64,000 bases of DNA from Excoecaria cochinchinensis (taxonomy: Eukaryota; Streptophyta; Magnoliopsida; Malpighiales; Euphorbiaceae), in assembly GCA_947683425.1 (NCBI GenBank), contig CANTUQ010000081.1:6444501-6508500 (forward strand). The letters are read 5' to 3'. Under the pieces are notes generated by a model. That model did no database searches, had not been told where the DNA came from, and was given only the letters and a program-made list of their open reading frames with translations. This document shows, one piece after another, positions 1 through 12,709 of this stretch. Position 1 is the stretch's first letter; each line of letters starts with the position of its first letter. The translations under genes and the position numbers were made by a program.

Positions 1-50
1 TAGTGGAACAACACTGCTTCAATATGCCAACATGATGAAGAGCAAAATTT
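1..50 (+). other. Tat-1 flank left of Tek-1
   Basis: This short stretch lies left of the Tek-1 target site. By continuity across the TGAAA duplication (51-55 and 8011-8015) it joins the sequence at 8016, which I assign to the 3' part of a Tat/Ogre-type element. Alone it is too short to classify, so the assignment is inference from the insertion structure. Confidence 0.45.
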
Positions 51-55
51 TGAAA

Positions 56-1067
56 TGTGATGCCCTTATCCCAAGTCAGACTAGCTTAGCTAGTCTTAGT
101 TAGAAAAGGCCGTGCACACACAACAAAACACATGAATAACCTTATGGAAATCTAAACAAAAAGATTTCATCACATGCGATCATTCATCATACATACTTAT
201 ACAACTATTTCTTTACTATTTTTAGTTACCTCATTATTACATGCCTTTACATATCTGATACACATAATAATTATACAAAAGTCTATACAAGATTCCGAGT
301 AACAAACCCCAAAACCTTTACCATCCACTTCCTATTGTCGACCGTCAATATGCGGGTGTGTCCTTCGATCACCTCTTGTCCATACCTGCACAGATTAGAG
401 TAAACCCGTGCTAAGCAATAACGCTTAGTGGGGAACACATATAACAAGTAATTGCTACACACAGATATAATTACCATACATTTCATGCCAACAATCATGC
501 TTAAATAAAAATCACTTCATCCAATTACGTTTCATGCATAACATTGTTCATTACTATATTCAATAATAAAGCACCAATCACGTATTCATATATTCACATC
601 ACATACCATACTGTGTCACCATCATTTCCACTTATTAATTAGTTGATTAGCCTACAAACCAGAGACGCGGATAACGGGTATTGCATTGGTACCACTCAGG
701 TACAAGAATCTCATCGACATTACATTTACGCATTGGTACCCTCAGGTACTTAACATCAATCCACTTATGCATGCAAAAGTGGAGGTGGCTTACTCTCAAG
801 AAGCCACACGGATTCCACTCACAAAGTCAACCTCCACCAACTGATTCTTACATTATTTTATTCCTATTTAAACCACCATTAAGTGACCTAATCAGCCCTT
901 AACCATTCCTAACTTAATCTCATAAATATACCAATTAGCCACTAAACTATCCACTCAACTTCAATCAAGTCCTGCCTTCATTGCCATTTAGTCCAAACCT
1001 CACATTCAATTCACACATACATGCCAATTCAAGTTAATTCTTTTAGGGTACATGTACGGCCATGACA
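56..1067 (-). repeat. Tek-1 3' LTR, internally deleted
   Basis: This 1012-bp LTR matches 5566-6279 and 7706-8010 of the other LTR almost base for base. The missing middle corresponds to 6274-7705 of the right copy. The join lies in ACTTAT (763-768), which occurs at both ends of the missing piece in the intact copy (6274-6279 and 7706-7711), the footprint of a deletion between short repeats. Small open frames here are chance. Confidence 0.93.
411..434 (-). other. Conserved LTR stem-loop (CCCCACTAAGC box), Tek-1 left LTR
   Basis: Read on the minus strand, CCCCACTAAGC is followed by a loop and GCTTAGCAC, so CTAAGC pairs with GCTTAG. The same box occurs in the other Tek-1 LTR (5922-5945), in Tek-2 (61727-61749) and in Lard-1 (52571-52592 and 54891-54912), although the surrounding LTR sequences have diverged. 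It lies toward the 3' end of the transcript sense of each LTR. A role in RNA 3'-end formation or the R region is inference. Confidence 0.6.
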
Positions 1068-1104
1068 ACTCTCCCCTCCTTAAAGAATTTCGTCCTCAAA
1101 ATTC
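1068..1104 (-). promoter_or_regulatory. Tek-1 polypurine tract with upstream hairpin
   Basis: On the minus strand the tract TTTAAGGAGGGGAGAGT lies directly against the 3' LTR and would prime plus-strand DNA synthesis. Immediately upstream is a hairpin with arms GAATTTTG and CGAAATTC (one G-T pair) around the loop AGGA. The arms overlap the last codons and stop of pol (stop 1080-1082). Confidence 0.85.
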
Positions 1105-2096
1105 ATACCTGTGATAAACAATTGCGGGTGTTGCTCTCGCATAGCCGCTTCTGGCTCCCATGTTGCTTCCTCAACACCATGATGCTGCCAGAGCACTTTC
1201 ACAAGCGGTAACTGCTTATTCCGAAGCTGTCTCACCTCCCTTGCTAGTATCGCTTTTGGCTTCTCATCATAGGTAAAGTCTGACTGAACTTCCACCTCTT
1301 GTACAGGCAACACATGAGATTCATCTAACTTGTATCTTCTCAACATGGACACATGAAACACATCATGAAGCTTGATTAACGCCGGAGGCAAAGCCAATCG
1401 ATATGCTGCAGAGCCCACTCTTTCCAAGACTTCATATGGTCCAATAAACCTCGGACTCAGTTTTCCTTTCTTGCCAAATCTCAGTACCTTCCTCCAAGGA
1501 GATACCTTCAGAAACACTTTGTCACCCTCTTCAAATTCAACATCTCTTCGCTTTAAATCTGCATAGGACTTCTGTCTATCACTAGCTGCCTTTAATCTTT
1601 GCTGAATAAGTCTTGCTTTCTCTTCTGTATCGCGAACCAAATTTGGCCCTACAACTCTGTGCTCATTCAATTCCATCCAGCAAATTGGTGTGCGATATTT
1701 CCTTCCGTATAAGGCTTCATATGGTGCCATGCCAATACTAGTCTGATAATTATTGTTATAAGCAAATTCCATAAGTGGAAGATACTTATCCCAATTCTTA
1801 GAGAAATCCGATACACATGCTCGCATCAAATCTTCCAGAACCTGGATAATTCTTTCCGATTGTCCATCAGTTTGTGGATGGAAAGCAGTACTGAAGTTCA
1901 ATTTCGTACCTAGGGCAACTTGCAGACCCTTCCAAAACTTAGAAGTAAATCTGGGATCCCTATCAGAAATAATAGATAAGGGTACTCCGTGCAACCGAAC
2001 AATATCTCTCACATACAATTTTGCCAACCTTTCCATAGAGTAATTCATTCGAATTGGTATAAAATGAGCCGATTTCAAGAATCTATCCACAATAAC
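1080..2096 (-). pseudogene. Tek-1 integrase C-terminal half with chromodomain
   Basis: Continues the integrase after a stop at 2097-2099. Seen: the second catalytic Asp in SDRDPRF (residue 43 of the open stretch starting at 2090) and the catalytic Glu in QSERII (residue 79), followed by the GPY/F-type segment FIGPYEVLERVG. Last comes a chromodomain-like stretch (VLWQHHGVEEATWEPE) of the kind that directs chromoviruses to heterochromatin in related elements. The stretch from 2090 to the end is open. It ends at the hairpin beside the polypurine tract. The product would be part of a polyprotein that inserts cDNA into chromosomal DNA. Confidence 0.9.
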
Positions 2097-2867
2097 CTAT
2101 ACTGCATCTTGCTGTCTTGAGGTCAGAGGCAATCCAGAAACAAAATCCATTGTGATGTTATCCCATTTCCATTGTGGAATAGGGAGTGGATTCAACATCC
2201 CTTGTGGGAATTGATGTTCCGCCTTAACTTGCTGACACACCAAGCACTTGGACACATACTCCACTATATCTTTCTTCAAACCGGGCCACCAATACAACTG
2301 TTTCAAATCCTGGTACATCTTGTTTCCACCTGGATGCATAGTGAAAACTGTATTATGGGCTTCATGCATCAATCGCTTCTTCAATTCTTTATCATCTGCC
2401 AAACATATCCTGTTCTTATGTAACAACACTCCATACTCATTCACTGTATAATTAGTCTTGTCACCAGAACCGACGGACTGTAAAATCTGCTGTAACCTTG
2501 CATCATTCCTCTGTGCAGCTATTAATTCATCTCTCAAGATTGGTCTCGTTTTCAACTGTGCTAGTAAGGCTCCATCTGCAGAGATTCTCCATCTAAATTG
2601 CTTCAACTGTAATACTGAAATAGATTTCCTGCTCAATGCATCCGCCACTACATTAGCTTTTCCCGGGTGATAATCCACAATACAATTATAATCTTTAAAC
2701 AGCTCGAGCCATCTTCGCTGTCTCAGATTCAATTCTTTCTGAGTAAGCAGATATTTCAAACTCTTGTGATCGGTGTAAATTCTACACTTCTCACCATACA
2801 AGTAATGTCGCCAAATCTTTAAAGCGAACACTACTGCTGCCAATTCCAAGTCATGAGTTGGATAATT
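2097..2867 (-). pseudogene. Tek-1 RNase H end and integrase N-terminal half
   Basis: Same frame as the neighbours, bounded by TAG at 2868-2870 and TAG at 2097-2099. From the Met at 2849: RNase H residues ELAAVVFALK and TDHKSLKYLL, then the HHCC zinc motif (His165, His172, Cys202, Cys205) and the first catalytic Asp of integrase in TMDFVSGLP (residue 235). The stop at 2097 falls where related elements usually have Trp, so a G-to-A change is likely (inference). Confidence 0.9.
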
Positions 2868-3683
2868 CTACTCATGTGGTTTCAATTGCCTTGATGCATA
2901 CGCTACCACCTTTCCATCTTGCATCAACACGCAACCCAACCCTATTCCTGAGGCATCGGTGTACAGAACATACTCTTTACCAGTCATAGGCTGTGTAAGA
3001 ATTGGTGCTTCGACCAGCATCCTCTTTAACTGGTCAAAACTCTGCTGACACTTTTCTGACCACTCATACGCAACTCCCTTTCGTAATAACCTCGTCAGTG
3101 GGGAAGCTAACACCGAGAACCCTTTCACAAACCTCCTATAGTATCCAGCCAACCCCAAGAAACTGCGAATTTCAAGCACATTCTTAGGTGGCTTCCAATT
3201 CACAATCGCTTCTACTTTAGCCGGATCCACCTTAATACCTTCGGAAGATATCACATGACCCAGAAAAGATACCTCTCGCAACCAAAACTCGCATTTACTC
3301 AGTTTGGCATACAGCTGATGCTCCCGCAATGTCTGAAGCACAATTCTCAAATGCTGCTCATGCTCCGTCTCATTCCTTGAATAAACCAGAATATCATCTA
3401 TAAACACTACCATAAATTGATCCAAATACGGTCTAAACACCCGATTCATCAAATCCATAAATGCAGCAGGCACATTAGTTAACCCAAAAGGCATCACCAG
3501 AAACTCATAATGCCCATATCGGGTTCTAAATGCAGTTTTGGGTATATCTTCTTTCTTTACTTGCAATTGAAAGTACCCAAAACGCAAATCAATCTTTGAG
3601 AATACACCTGCTCCTCTTAACTGATCAAACAAGTCCTCAATTCATGTTAGAGGGTACCGGTTCTTTACTATCACCTTGTTCAG
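2868..3683 (-). pseudogene. Tek-1 reverse transcriptase and RNase H start
   Basis: RT palm region with TRYGHYEFLVMPFGLTN and the catalytic motif FIDD (3393-3404), then the RNase H start YTDASGIGLGCVLMQDGK. Two stops break the N-terminal side: TAG at 3684-3686 and TGA at 3642-3644, both in the conserved segment after the DYR motif. A third, TAG at 2868-2870, breaks RNase H. All lie in one frame with gag, so no frameshift is needed. Confidence 0.92.
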
Positions 3684-4239
3684 CTATCGATAGTCAATAC
3701 ACATTCGCATTGTGCCATCCTTCTTCTTTACAAATAAGACCGGTGCTCCCCAAGGAGACACACTAGGTCTAATGAACCCCCTATCCAGTAATTCTTGCAA
3801 CCGTGACTTTAACTCCTTCAATTCAGTCGGAGCCATCCTGTAGGGCGCTTTAGACACCGGCGCTGATCCAGATATAATCTCGATGGACAATTCCACCTCT
3901 CTTGCTGGTGGTACACCACTCAATTCTTTTGGGAACACATCAGAGAACTCTCTTACCACAGGTATATCCTGTACTTTCACATGTTCCCTCTTGCTGTCAA
4001 ACACCAAAGCCAGGTATGCTTCACACCCCTTCCTCATGCATCGATGCGCTTGCATTGCTGAAATCACATTCACACTATTTCCCAAAGGATTAGACACACG
4101 TATATCATATCTTAAACATTCAGCTTTAGGCATCCTTTCACATAACTTTTTAGCACACACATAAGAATGAGTTGAACCAGGATCTAAAAGTGCAAACATT
4201 TCCACATCATAAAGTAGAAAAGTACCTGCTATCACCTCA
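3684..4239 (-). pseudogene. Tek-1 protease and linker to RT
   Basis: Aspartic protease with LLDPGSTHSYV; the Asp codon is 4182-4184. DPGS instead of D-S/T-G is a variant found in related plant elements. The segment after the active site is unusually short: at about 4067 the text runs from NPLGNSVN straight into VISAMQA, which in relatives are separated by several dozen residues including the second half of the protease. I infer an in-frame deletion. The RT N-terminus follows (FIRPSVSPWGAPVLFVKKKD). Confidence 0.8.
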
Positions 4240-5453
4240 GGTGCATCTTGATCCTCTCGTGCCTTGATTGCATAAGCCCGCACTGGCGCCGCATTAGGCC
4301 TATCCACAATCTCCGAATCTGCTGCACATCTAGACTGGTTACCTCGGCCACGTCCTCTTCCTCTTCCTCTATTAGCAGGAGGCAAATTTGAACCACCCCT
4401 ACTCTGCTCTTGCTGACTCCTTGTCGTCTCATAAGCGTTCGGGCAGTTAGCAAGGAAATGCTCAGTGCTTCCACATCTAAAACAAGCACCCGTCACTCTC
4501 CAGCATTCTCCTCTATGCCTCTTACCATAGTGAGGACACTCATGCACCTCACTTCTGCTACTAGATGTTCCTCTCCCAGAACCAGATGCTGTAGGAGCGC
4601 CACGCTTCTTACCTCTTGCTGCAGAACTGAATACTGATTCCACAGGAGGTGCTATAGGAGACTCTCTAGATCTTTTACCCCCATGAGACCCACCTCTATA
4701 CGCATTTCTTCTTTGTAACCTATCTCGTTGAGCTCCCAAGGACCTCTCAGCTCTCATTGCCGCCCGAACTATCCGGTAATAACTCACATTCTGCTCAGTA
4801 GTCAATGAAACCAACAATGCCTTGATTTCCTCATTCAATCCCTCTTCAAACTGCTGACATCGAAACTCCACAGTCAAAACACCTTTCGGCGCATACTTGC
4901 TCAAACAACAGAATTCCTTCTCATAATCCGCTACTGTCATAGCTTTTTGTCTTAAATTCAAGAACTGCTTCCAGTTGGCCTCTTTGTGAGCTTTCATCAC
5001 AAACTTGTTCCTGAACTCCTTTTCAAAGAACTCCCAAGTAATAGGATCAGGAAGCATCGAATTATGTAGAACTAGCTTCCACCAGTCGTATGCTGCACCC
5101 TAAAGCAGCGAAACCACACACTCCACTTGCTGCCCCAAAGGACACTTGATCTCTCCCAAAATCCTTTGTACCTTTTCCAGCCAGTACTCTGCCTTTTCAG
5201 ACTCATCCATACTGGTACCGTGGAATTCTTCAGCCCCATGTTTTCTCAAGGTTTCCAAAGGTGCTTGTGGTGCAGTCATGCGTTCCATAACCCTTGCCAT
5301 ATCTAGCGACATTTTCATTAGGGTTTCCATAGGACCCTCTGGAATAACATTCCCCAGGCTAACTGGCCGAGACTGACCAGACTCTATTACTTCTACTTCT
5401 CGAGGATTCACACTTTCAGCTGTCTCTTCACTAGTATTACGATCAGGATCCAT
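4240..5453 (-). pseudogene. Tek-1 gag (capsid and nucleocapsid)
   Basis: Starts at ATG 5451-5453 (MDPDRNTSEE), about 90 bp downstream of the primer site. The retrotransposon gag fold is represented by WEFFEKEFRNKFV and DYEKEFCCLSKYAP. The nucleocapsid has a CX2CX4HX4C zinc knuckle (CFRCGSTEHFLANC, 4443-4484). Just before it is a second, irregular knuckle-like stretch (CPHYGKRHRGEC) in which one expected Cys is Tyr. An in-frame TAG at 5100-5102 cuts the protein after 117 codons, and the frame then continues. RGRGRGRG near the end is an RNA-binding type basic repeat. Confidence 0.9.
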
Positions 5454-5547
5454 CGTTAACTACACAGATTACACAAGGACATCCGCATTAGGTCAACAAT
5501 ACTAAACACAATCTAGCTACCCAATCTCCCAGAAAAGACTAAACCTG

Positions 5548-5560
5548 GGCTCTGATACCA
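5548..5560 (-). other. Tek-1 primer-binding site (tRNA-iMet)
   Basis: On the minus strand this reads TGGTATCAGAGCC, complementary to the 3' end of plant initiator tRNA-Met, and lies 5 bases from the 5' LTR. It fixes the orientation of the element. Confidence 0.92.
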
Positions 5561-5921
5561 CAACTTGTGATGCCCTTATCCCATATCAGACTAGCTTAGC
5601 TAGTCTTAGTTAGAAAAGGCCGTGCACACACAACATAACACATGCATAACCTTATGGAAATCTAAACAAAAAGATTTCATCACATAAGATCATTCATCAT
5701 ACATACTTATACAACTGTTTCGTTACTATTCTTAGTTACCTCATTATTACATGCCTTTACATATCTAATACACATAATAATTCTACAAAATTCTATACAA
5801 GATTCCCGAGTAACAAACCCAAAAACCTACACTATCCACTTCCTATTGTCGACCGTCAATATGCGGGTGCGTCCTTCGATCACCTCTTGTCCGTAACTAC
5901 ACGGATTAGAGTAAACCCGTG

Positions 5922-5945
5922 CTAAGCGATAACGCTTAGTGGGGA
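5922..5945 (-). other. Conserved LTR stem-loop, Tek-1 right LTR
   Basis: Second copy of the CCCCACTAAGC...GCTTAG box; see 411-434. Its loop differs from the left copy by one base (ATCGC versus ATTGC region), while both 6-bp arms are kept. Confidence 0.6.
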
Positions 5946-6731
5946 ACACATATAACAAGTAATTGCTACAAACAGATATAATTACCATACATTTCATGCC
6001 AACAATCATGCTTAAATAAAAATCACTTCATCCAATTCCGTTTCAAGCATAACATTGTTCATTACTATATTTAATCATAAAGCACCAATCACGTATTCAT
6101 ATATTCACATCACATACCATACTGTGTCACCATCATTTCCACTTATTAATTAGTTGATTAGCCTGCAAACCAGAGACGCGGATAACGGGTATCGCATTAG
6201 TACCACTCAGGTACAAGAATATCATCGAGATTACATTTACGCATTGGTACCCTTAGGTACTTAACATCAATCCACTTATAATTAAATCCAGTAAGGATTA
6301 TTCGCAATGTTTTCGCATTGTGATTCCCATGGAATCAGACACATTAAACGCATGGGGCTGCAGCACTTGACCCTACAGGCATGCCTAACTATCCACTACT
6401 TGACTCGCAGGCTTAAGTTGTTAAACATATTATTCAGTTCACATTGATCACTTTTCACATCACACATGTTGATAGCTAACATCACATTCACTCTACACAT
6501 TCGCATTGGCACATAGTTATACATTTCACTTGGATACTCAATATGTTTCCAAACTCATTTTTCATAGTTAATAACCACATATTTGATTGCATTCAAGAAT
6601 CATCATGTAGTATGCAAATGTAGATTACCTAATACACACATAATACTTACTCATTATGTCCTTCATTTTAACTCAAAGCCTTGCCATTTGAAAGGCCAAA
6701 CATATTAGGGTATATTGCCCAAAACAGGGTA

Positions 6732-6984
6732 GGTCACAGTCACAACCAATTTGGTTATCACCGTGACATGTTGAAGTCCAAAATAGAATGCAAATTGAGG
6801 ACAGGTCACGGTCACAATCAATTTGATTACCACCGTGATATGTTCCCAATTCTCGGCAGAATGCTACTTGAGGGTATGTCACGGTCACAATCAATTTGAT
6901 TGTCACCGTGACATATCATATTTGCAGGGCAGAATGCTTCCTTGGCTACCTCACGGTCACAATCAATTTGGTTGTCACCGTGAC
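6732..6984. repeat. Four tandem imperfect palindromes in Tek-1 LTR
   Basis: Four units, near 6732-6770, 6804-6840, 6877-6914 and 6951-6984, spaced about 73 bp apart. Each is an imperfect palindrome with arms like TCACGGTCACAATCAA and TTGATTGTCACCGTGA. The arms pair over 16 positions with one central-side mismatch, and the halves meet without a real loop. Spacer sequences between units vary. No protein is coded. See findings. Confidence 0.85.
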
Positions 6985-7806
6985 CCAAGTAAGATTCCCA
7001 ATTCCACATTCTATTCCCATTTCCTTACAAGGACTGCCAACCCATTTTCCTTTCTAATAAATTAACCCAATTCATCACCCACATACCCAATTGGCACATA
7101 CCTGATTTCCATCTTGACATTGGCATTCACTCATAGCATAAATCATAATCATTTTCATTGTACACATAGCATACATATTCTCAAACAACATTTTCACAAG
7201 CATATCTCCACATCCAATATTAAACCTAGCCACGCAATTTCATGCTCAAGGCCATTACTTCTCATATACACATGATTCATGCCAAATTCATATTCAAGCA
7301 ACACAATTTTCATAGTTATACAACTAGGGTTTATTCCCAAACCTTGTCGCCTTAGCTCCTAATCTCGACGAACGCTCGGTTCTCCGATTACAGCTTTCCC
7401 TTTATCCTTTTTCATTTCTTCAGCTAGCAAAACCAGTTCAATTCCAGCATTGAACATAATCCATCAATTCTCATTCCAATACCAAATTCAAAACCAAGAA
7501 GAAAAGTAGAAGATTAGAACAAGCATTCATAATCACCTACCTCTTAAGTCCAACAACTTAACTCTTGAGCAACTTAATAACTTGAACTTCTTAACAATTA
7601 TGCAATTTGATTTAGAGACTAAAGGAACTACTCACACGGCAAAAGGGGTAGAAAACACAGAAAATAACTCAATCCTCACAAATGGGCCATTACCCTCCTC
7701 AAGAGACTTATGCATGCAAAAGTGGAGGTGGCTTACTCTCAAGAAGCCACATGGATTCCACTCACAAAGTCAGCCTCCACCAACTGATTCTTACATTATT
7801 TTATTC

Positions 7807-7815
7807 CTATTTAAA
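7807..7815 (-). promoter_or_regulatory. TATA-like box, Tek-1 5' LTR
   Basis: TTTAAATAG on the minus strand, about 200 bp from the LTR 5' end, in a position suitable for U3 promoter activity. Also present in the left LTR at the corresponding place. Motif only. Confidence 0.45.
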
Positions 7816-8015
7816 CCATCATTAAGTGACCTAATCAGCCCTTAACCATTCCTAACTTAATCTCATAAATATACCAATTAGCCACTAAACTATCCACTCA
7901 ACTTCAATCAAGTCCTGCCTTCATTCCCATTTAGTCCAAACCTCACATTCAATTCACACACACATGCCAATTCAAGTTAATTCTTTTAGGGTACATGTCC
8001 GGCCATGACATGAAA

Positions 8016-9345
8016 GCCATTCCTTTGCCTCCTCAAAGTCTAGGATGCATACGATGCAACTCAATGAAGTCAAACTTCGATCATTAAAGGGCTTAGACAA
8101 ATGAAACTCTAGGCCTTCACAAGAAATAGCTCGTTCGAGCCAAATCTATTCCTTTTTCCCCAACCATTTGAGAGATTTACTATAAAGCTAATCAAGATTG
8201 ACCTTTAACCATCGGGGACCAAGATGACCAAGGCATGGACGATTATAGCTAAACTTAGAAGAAAAGCTCATCACCTTTACAAAAAAAAAAAAGCAAAAAA
8301 AAAGAGGAAGTTTTGTCCTGAACCATCTGAGGCTAGCGTATAACTCAATCCCAACCATTAAAGGCCACTTTAGAAATTGAATCGCTAAAGCTGACAAAAG
8401 CAAGAGGCAAAATTTCATGTTCAAGTTTAAAACGGAGAACTCACCATTTCAGCCAGTTTGCACAAGGGTCAAGATGAAGCCTTTAGTGCTAAAAAAGAGG
8501 CACTATTAGAAGAAGCAGCCTTCCCGACTAATGAGGATGGAAGTAAGTTCGAAGAAACCAATAGACGCTGATAGACTGAGGGAGGTTCCATGGTTAAGGC
8601 TAAAAAAAAGAAACAAATAAAAGTTTCGTGGGTCGGAAATAGAAAAAAGATGACCTCGCTAAAATTGGGTGCCTTGTCAAGGTGAAAACCGAAAAGGCAT
8701 CTTGTGCAAAAATTATGGGTAAAGAGAAAATGTTCAATCATGAAAACCCGAAAGGGCGGATTGATAACAGGAGTTTGATGTTTTTTGGGATCTATCTCGA
8801 GATTAGATAAGATTTTTGGTATTTTTAAGATTAATGCCAAATGATGATCATGTGTGATGAAATTGATCTGGAACATACTCATTTATGCCATAATATACTA
8901 ATATAAATATAGCACTTTATCTCGCATACTCAAAATTATTTAAGTGCCAGCATAAAAAGTAGCACGTTGTTTCTCTTTTCCCATATGACCTCCATTGCCA
9001 TCATCATTCTGATGTTTCGACTGACTTACCCGTCATCGTCTTGAGCTAGTCATATAACACCTTCATAAGGAAAATTGAAACCCATACAACCGCTAAAAAA
9101 AAGAAAAAAATAAGAGGCCGTTCGAGATGAAAACCGTAATTGGCTCTCTAAGCAAAAGTTAGGCCAAAGGGCAGGGTGAAATCTTAGAAATAGGCAGTCT
9201 ATCCTACAAAAAATGAAATGAATAAAAGCCGCTTGAGTGGTGTGGGTACATTCCAAGCAAGAATTAGGCACAGGGTCATGTGAAAATCCCTAAAGGGACA
9301 CATTTCCCGCAAAGAAAAGCTAGTGTGAAAATCCACAAGGGACGT
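8016..9345 (+). pseudogene. Tat-1 pol tail and 3' untranslated part, first piece
   Basis: A highly decayed region on the + strand. Around 8490-8570 one frame reads ALLEEAAFPTNEDGSKFEE, resembling the very C-terminal end of Tat/Ogre integrase. After that the DNA matches the 3' region of Tat-3 (34900-35940) in order, for example 8640-8780 against 34985-35135 and 9240-9345 against 35830-35935. It has no open coding frame and poly-A-rich patches. The piece continues at 19911, after the Tat-2 insertion. Confidence 0.65.
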
Positions 9346-11931
<2,586 letters not shown>

Positions 11932-11955
11932 GTTACCCCCAATTTTGGGGAGGCT
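11932..11955 (-). promoter_or_regulatory. Tat-2 polypurine tract within a hairpin
   Basis: On the minus strand CCTCCCCAAAATTGGGGGTAAC abuts the LTR start TATAGATACC. CCCCAA and TTGGGG (11937-11950) pair, so the G-run of the polypurine tract is one arm of a hairpin. Tat-1 (23319-23333) and Tat-3 (37481-37495) have the same arrangement. Confidence 0.75.
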
Positions 11956-12085
11956 AGTGCATAAGTGCCTAGGTGAGCAAAAAATTCAGAAAAAGGAAAG
12001 AAGTGCGTACCTGAGGCTGCCGTCTTTTCGGACCGGACAATGTTGTTATGGTGGTTATTGCCATCTTGTCGGCGTGTTATCCATT

Positions 12086-12709
12086 GTTGAAGTGGTAGTA
12101 CCGTGACCGTACTAACCCTCCATGGAGTGGTAGTGCCGTCATCGTGCTAACCCTTCTGAAGTGGTAGAGTCGTGGTCGTGCCAACCTTTCCTAGAATGGT
12201 AGTGCCGCCATTATGCCAACCCCTCTGAAATGTGAAGCGATAGTACCGTGATCATGCTTACCCTCCATGGAGTGGTAGTGCCGTCATCGTGCTAACCCTT
12301 CTGAGATTTGAAGTGGTAGTGCTGTGATCGTGCGAACCCTCCATGGAGTGGTAGTGCCGTCATCGTGCTAACCCTTCTGAAGTGGTAATGTCATGATCGT
12401 GCTAACCCTCTGTGCACTGGTAATACCGTCATCGTTATAACCCTTCTGAAGTGGTAGTGCCGTGGTCGTGCTAACCTTCCGTAGAATGGTAGTGCCGCCA
12501 TCGTGCTAACCCTTCTGAAGTGGTAGTGCCGTGATCGTGCTAACCTTTCGTAGAATGGTAGTGCCGCCATCGTGATAACCCTTCTGAAGTGGTAATACCG
12601 TGATCGTGCTAACCTTTCGTAGAGTGGTAGTGCCGCCATCGTGCTAATCCTTCTGAAGTGGTAGTGCCGTGATCGTGCTAACCCTTCTGAAGTGGTAATG
12701 GTACCCTTT
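12086..12709 (-). repeat. Tandem array in Tat-2 3' region (about 33-bp units in dimers)
   Basis: About 18 units of roughly 33 bp, each containing GGTAGTGCCGTNATCGTGCTAA or a variant. Two unit types alternate (...CCGTGATCGTG... and ...CCGCCATCGTG...), so the effective period is about 66-68 bp. It lies between the pol-derived region and the polypurine tract. It has no relation to the arrays of Tat-1 or Tat-3. Confidence 0.9.

Larger units (their letters stand above)
56..8010 (-). mobile_element. Tek-1: complete but defective Ty3/gypsy element
   Basis: LTR retrotransposon on the minus strand. Both LTRs begin TGTGATGCCC and end CATGACA on the + strand (56-1067 and 5566-8010). The 5-bp direct repeat TGAAA flanks it at 51-55 and 8011-8015, so the insertion is clean. 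A tRNA-iMet primer site and a polypurine tract lie in the expected places, and one gag-pol frame runs from 5453 to 1080. Domain order PR-RT-RNaseH-IN, the FIDD motif and the C-terminal chromodomain-like segment point to the Tekay/Del group of plant chromoviruses (family knowledge). Five in-frame stops make it non-functional for its own proteins. The left LTR has lost 1432 bp relative to the right one. Confidence 0.95.
5566..8010 (-). repeat. Tek-1 5' LTR, full length
   Basis: A 2445-bp LTR, TG...CA. Besides the parts shared with the left LTR it retains a 1432-bp middle containing four hairpin-forming repeats (6732-6984) and smaller inverted repeats such as GATTCC/GGAATC near 6331-6345. A TATA-like TTTAAATAG lies at 7807-7815 on the minus strand. 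Open frames inside are not supported as genes. Confidence 0.93.

Noticed and set aside
5548..5560. Possible tRNA genes from tRNA-like sequences at the primer sites
   Set aside because: Only the 12-18 base complement of a tRNA 3' end is present at each site, with no cloverleaf.
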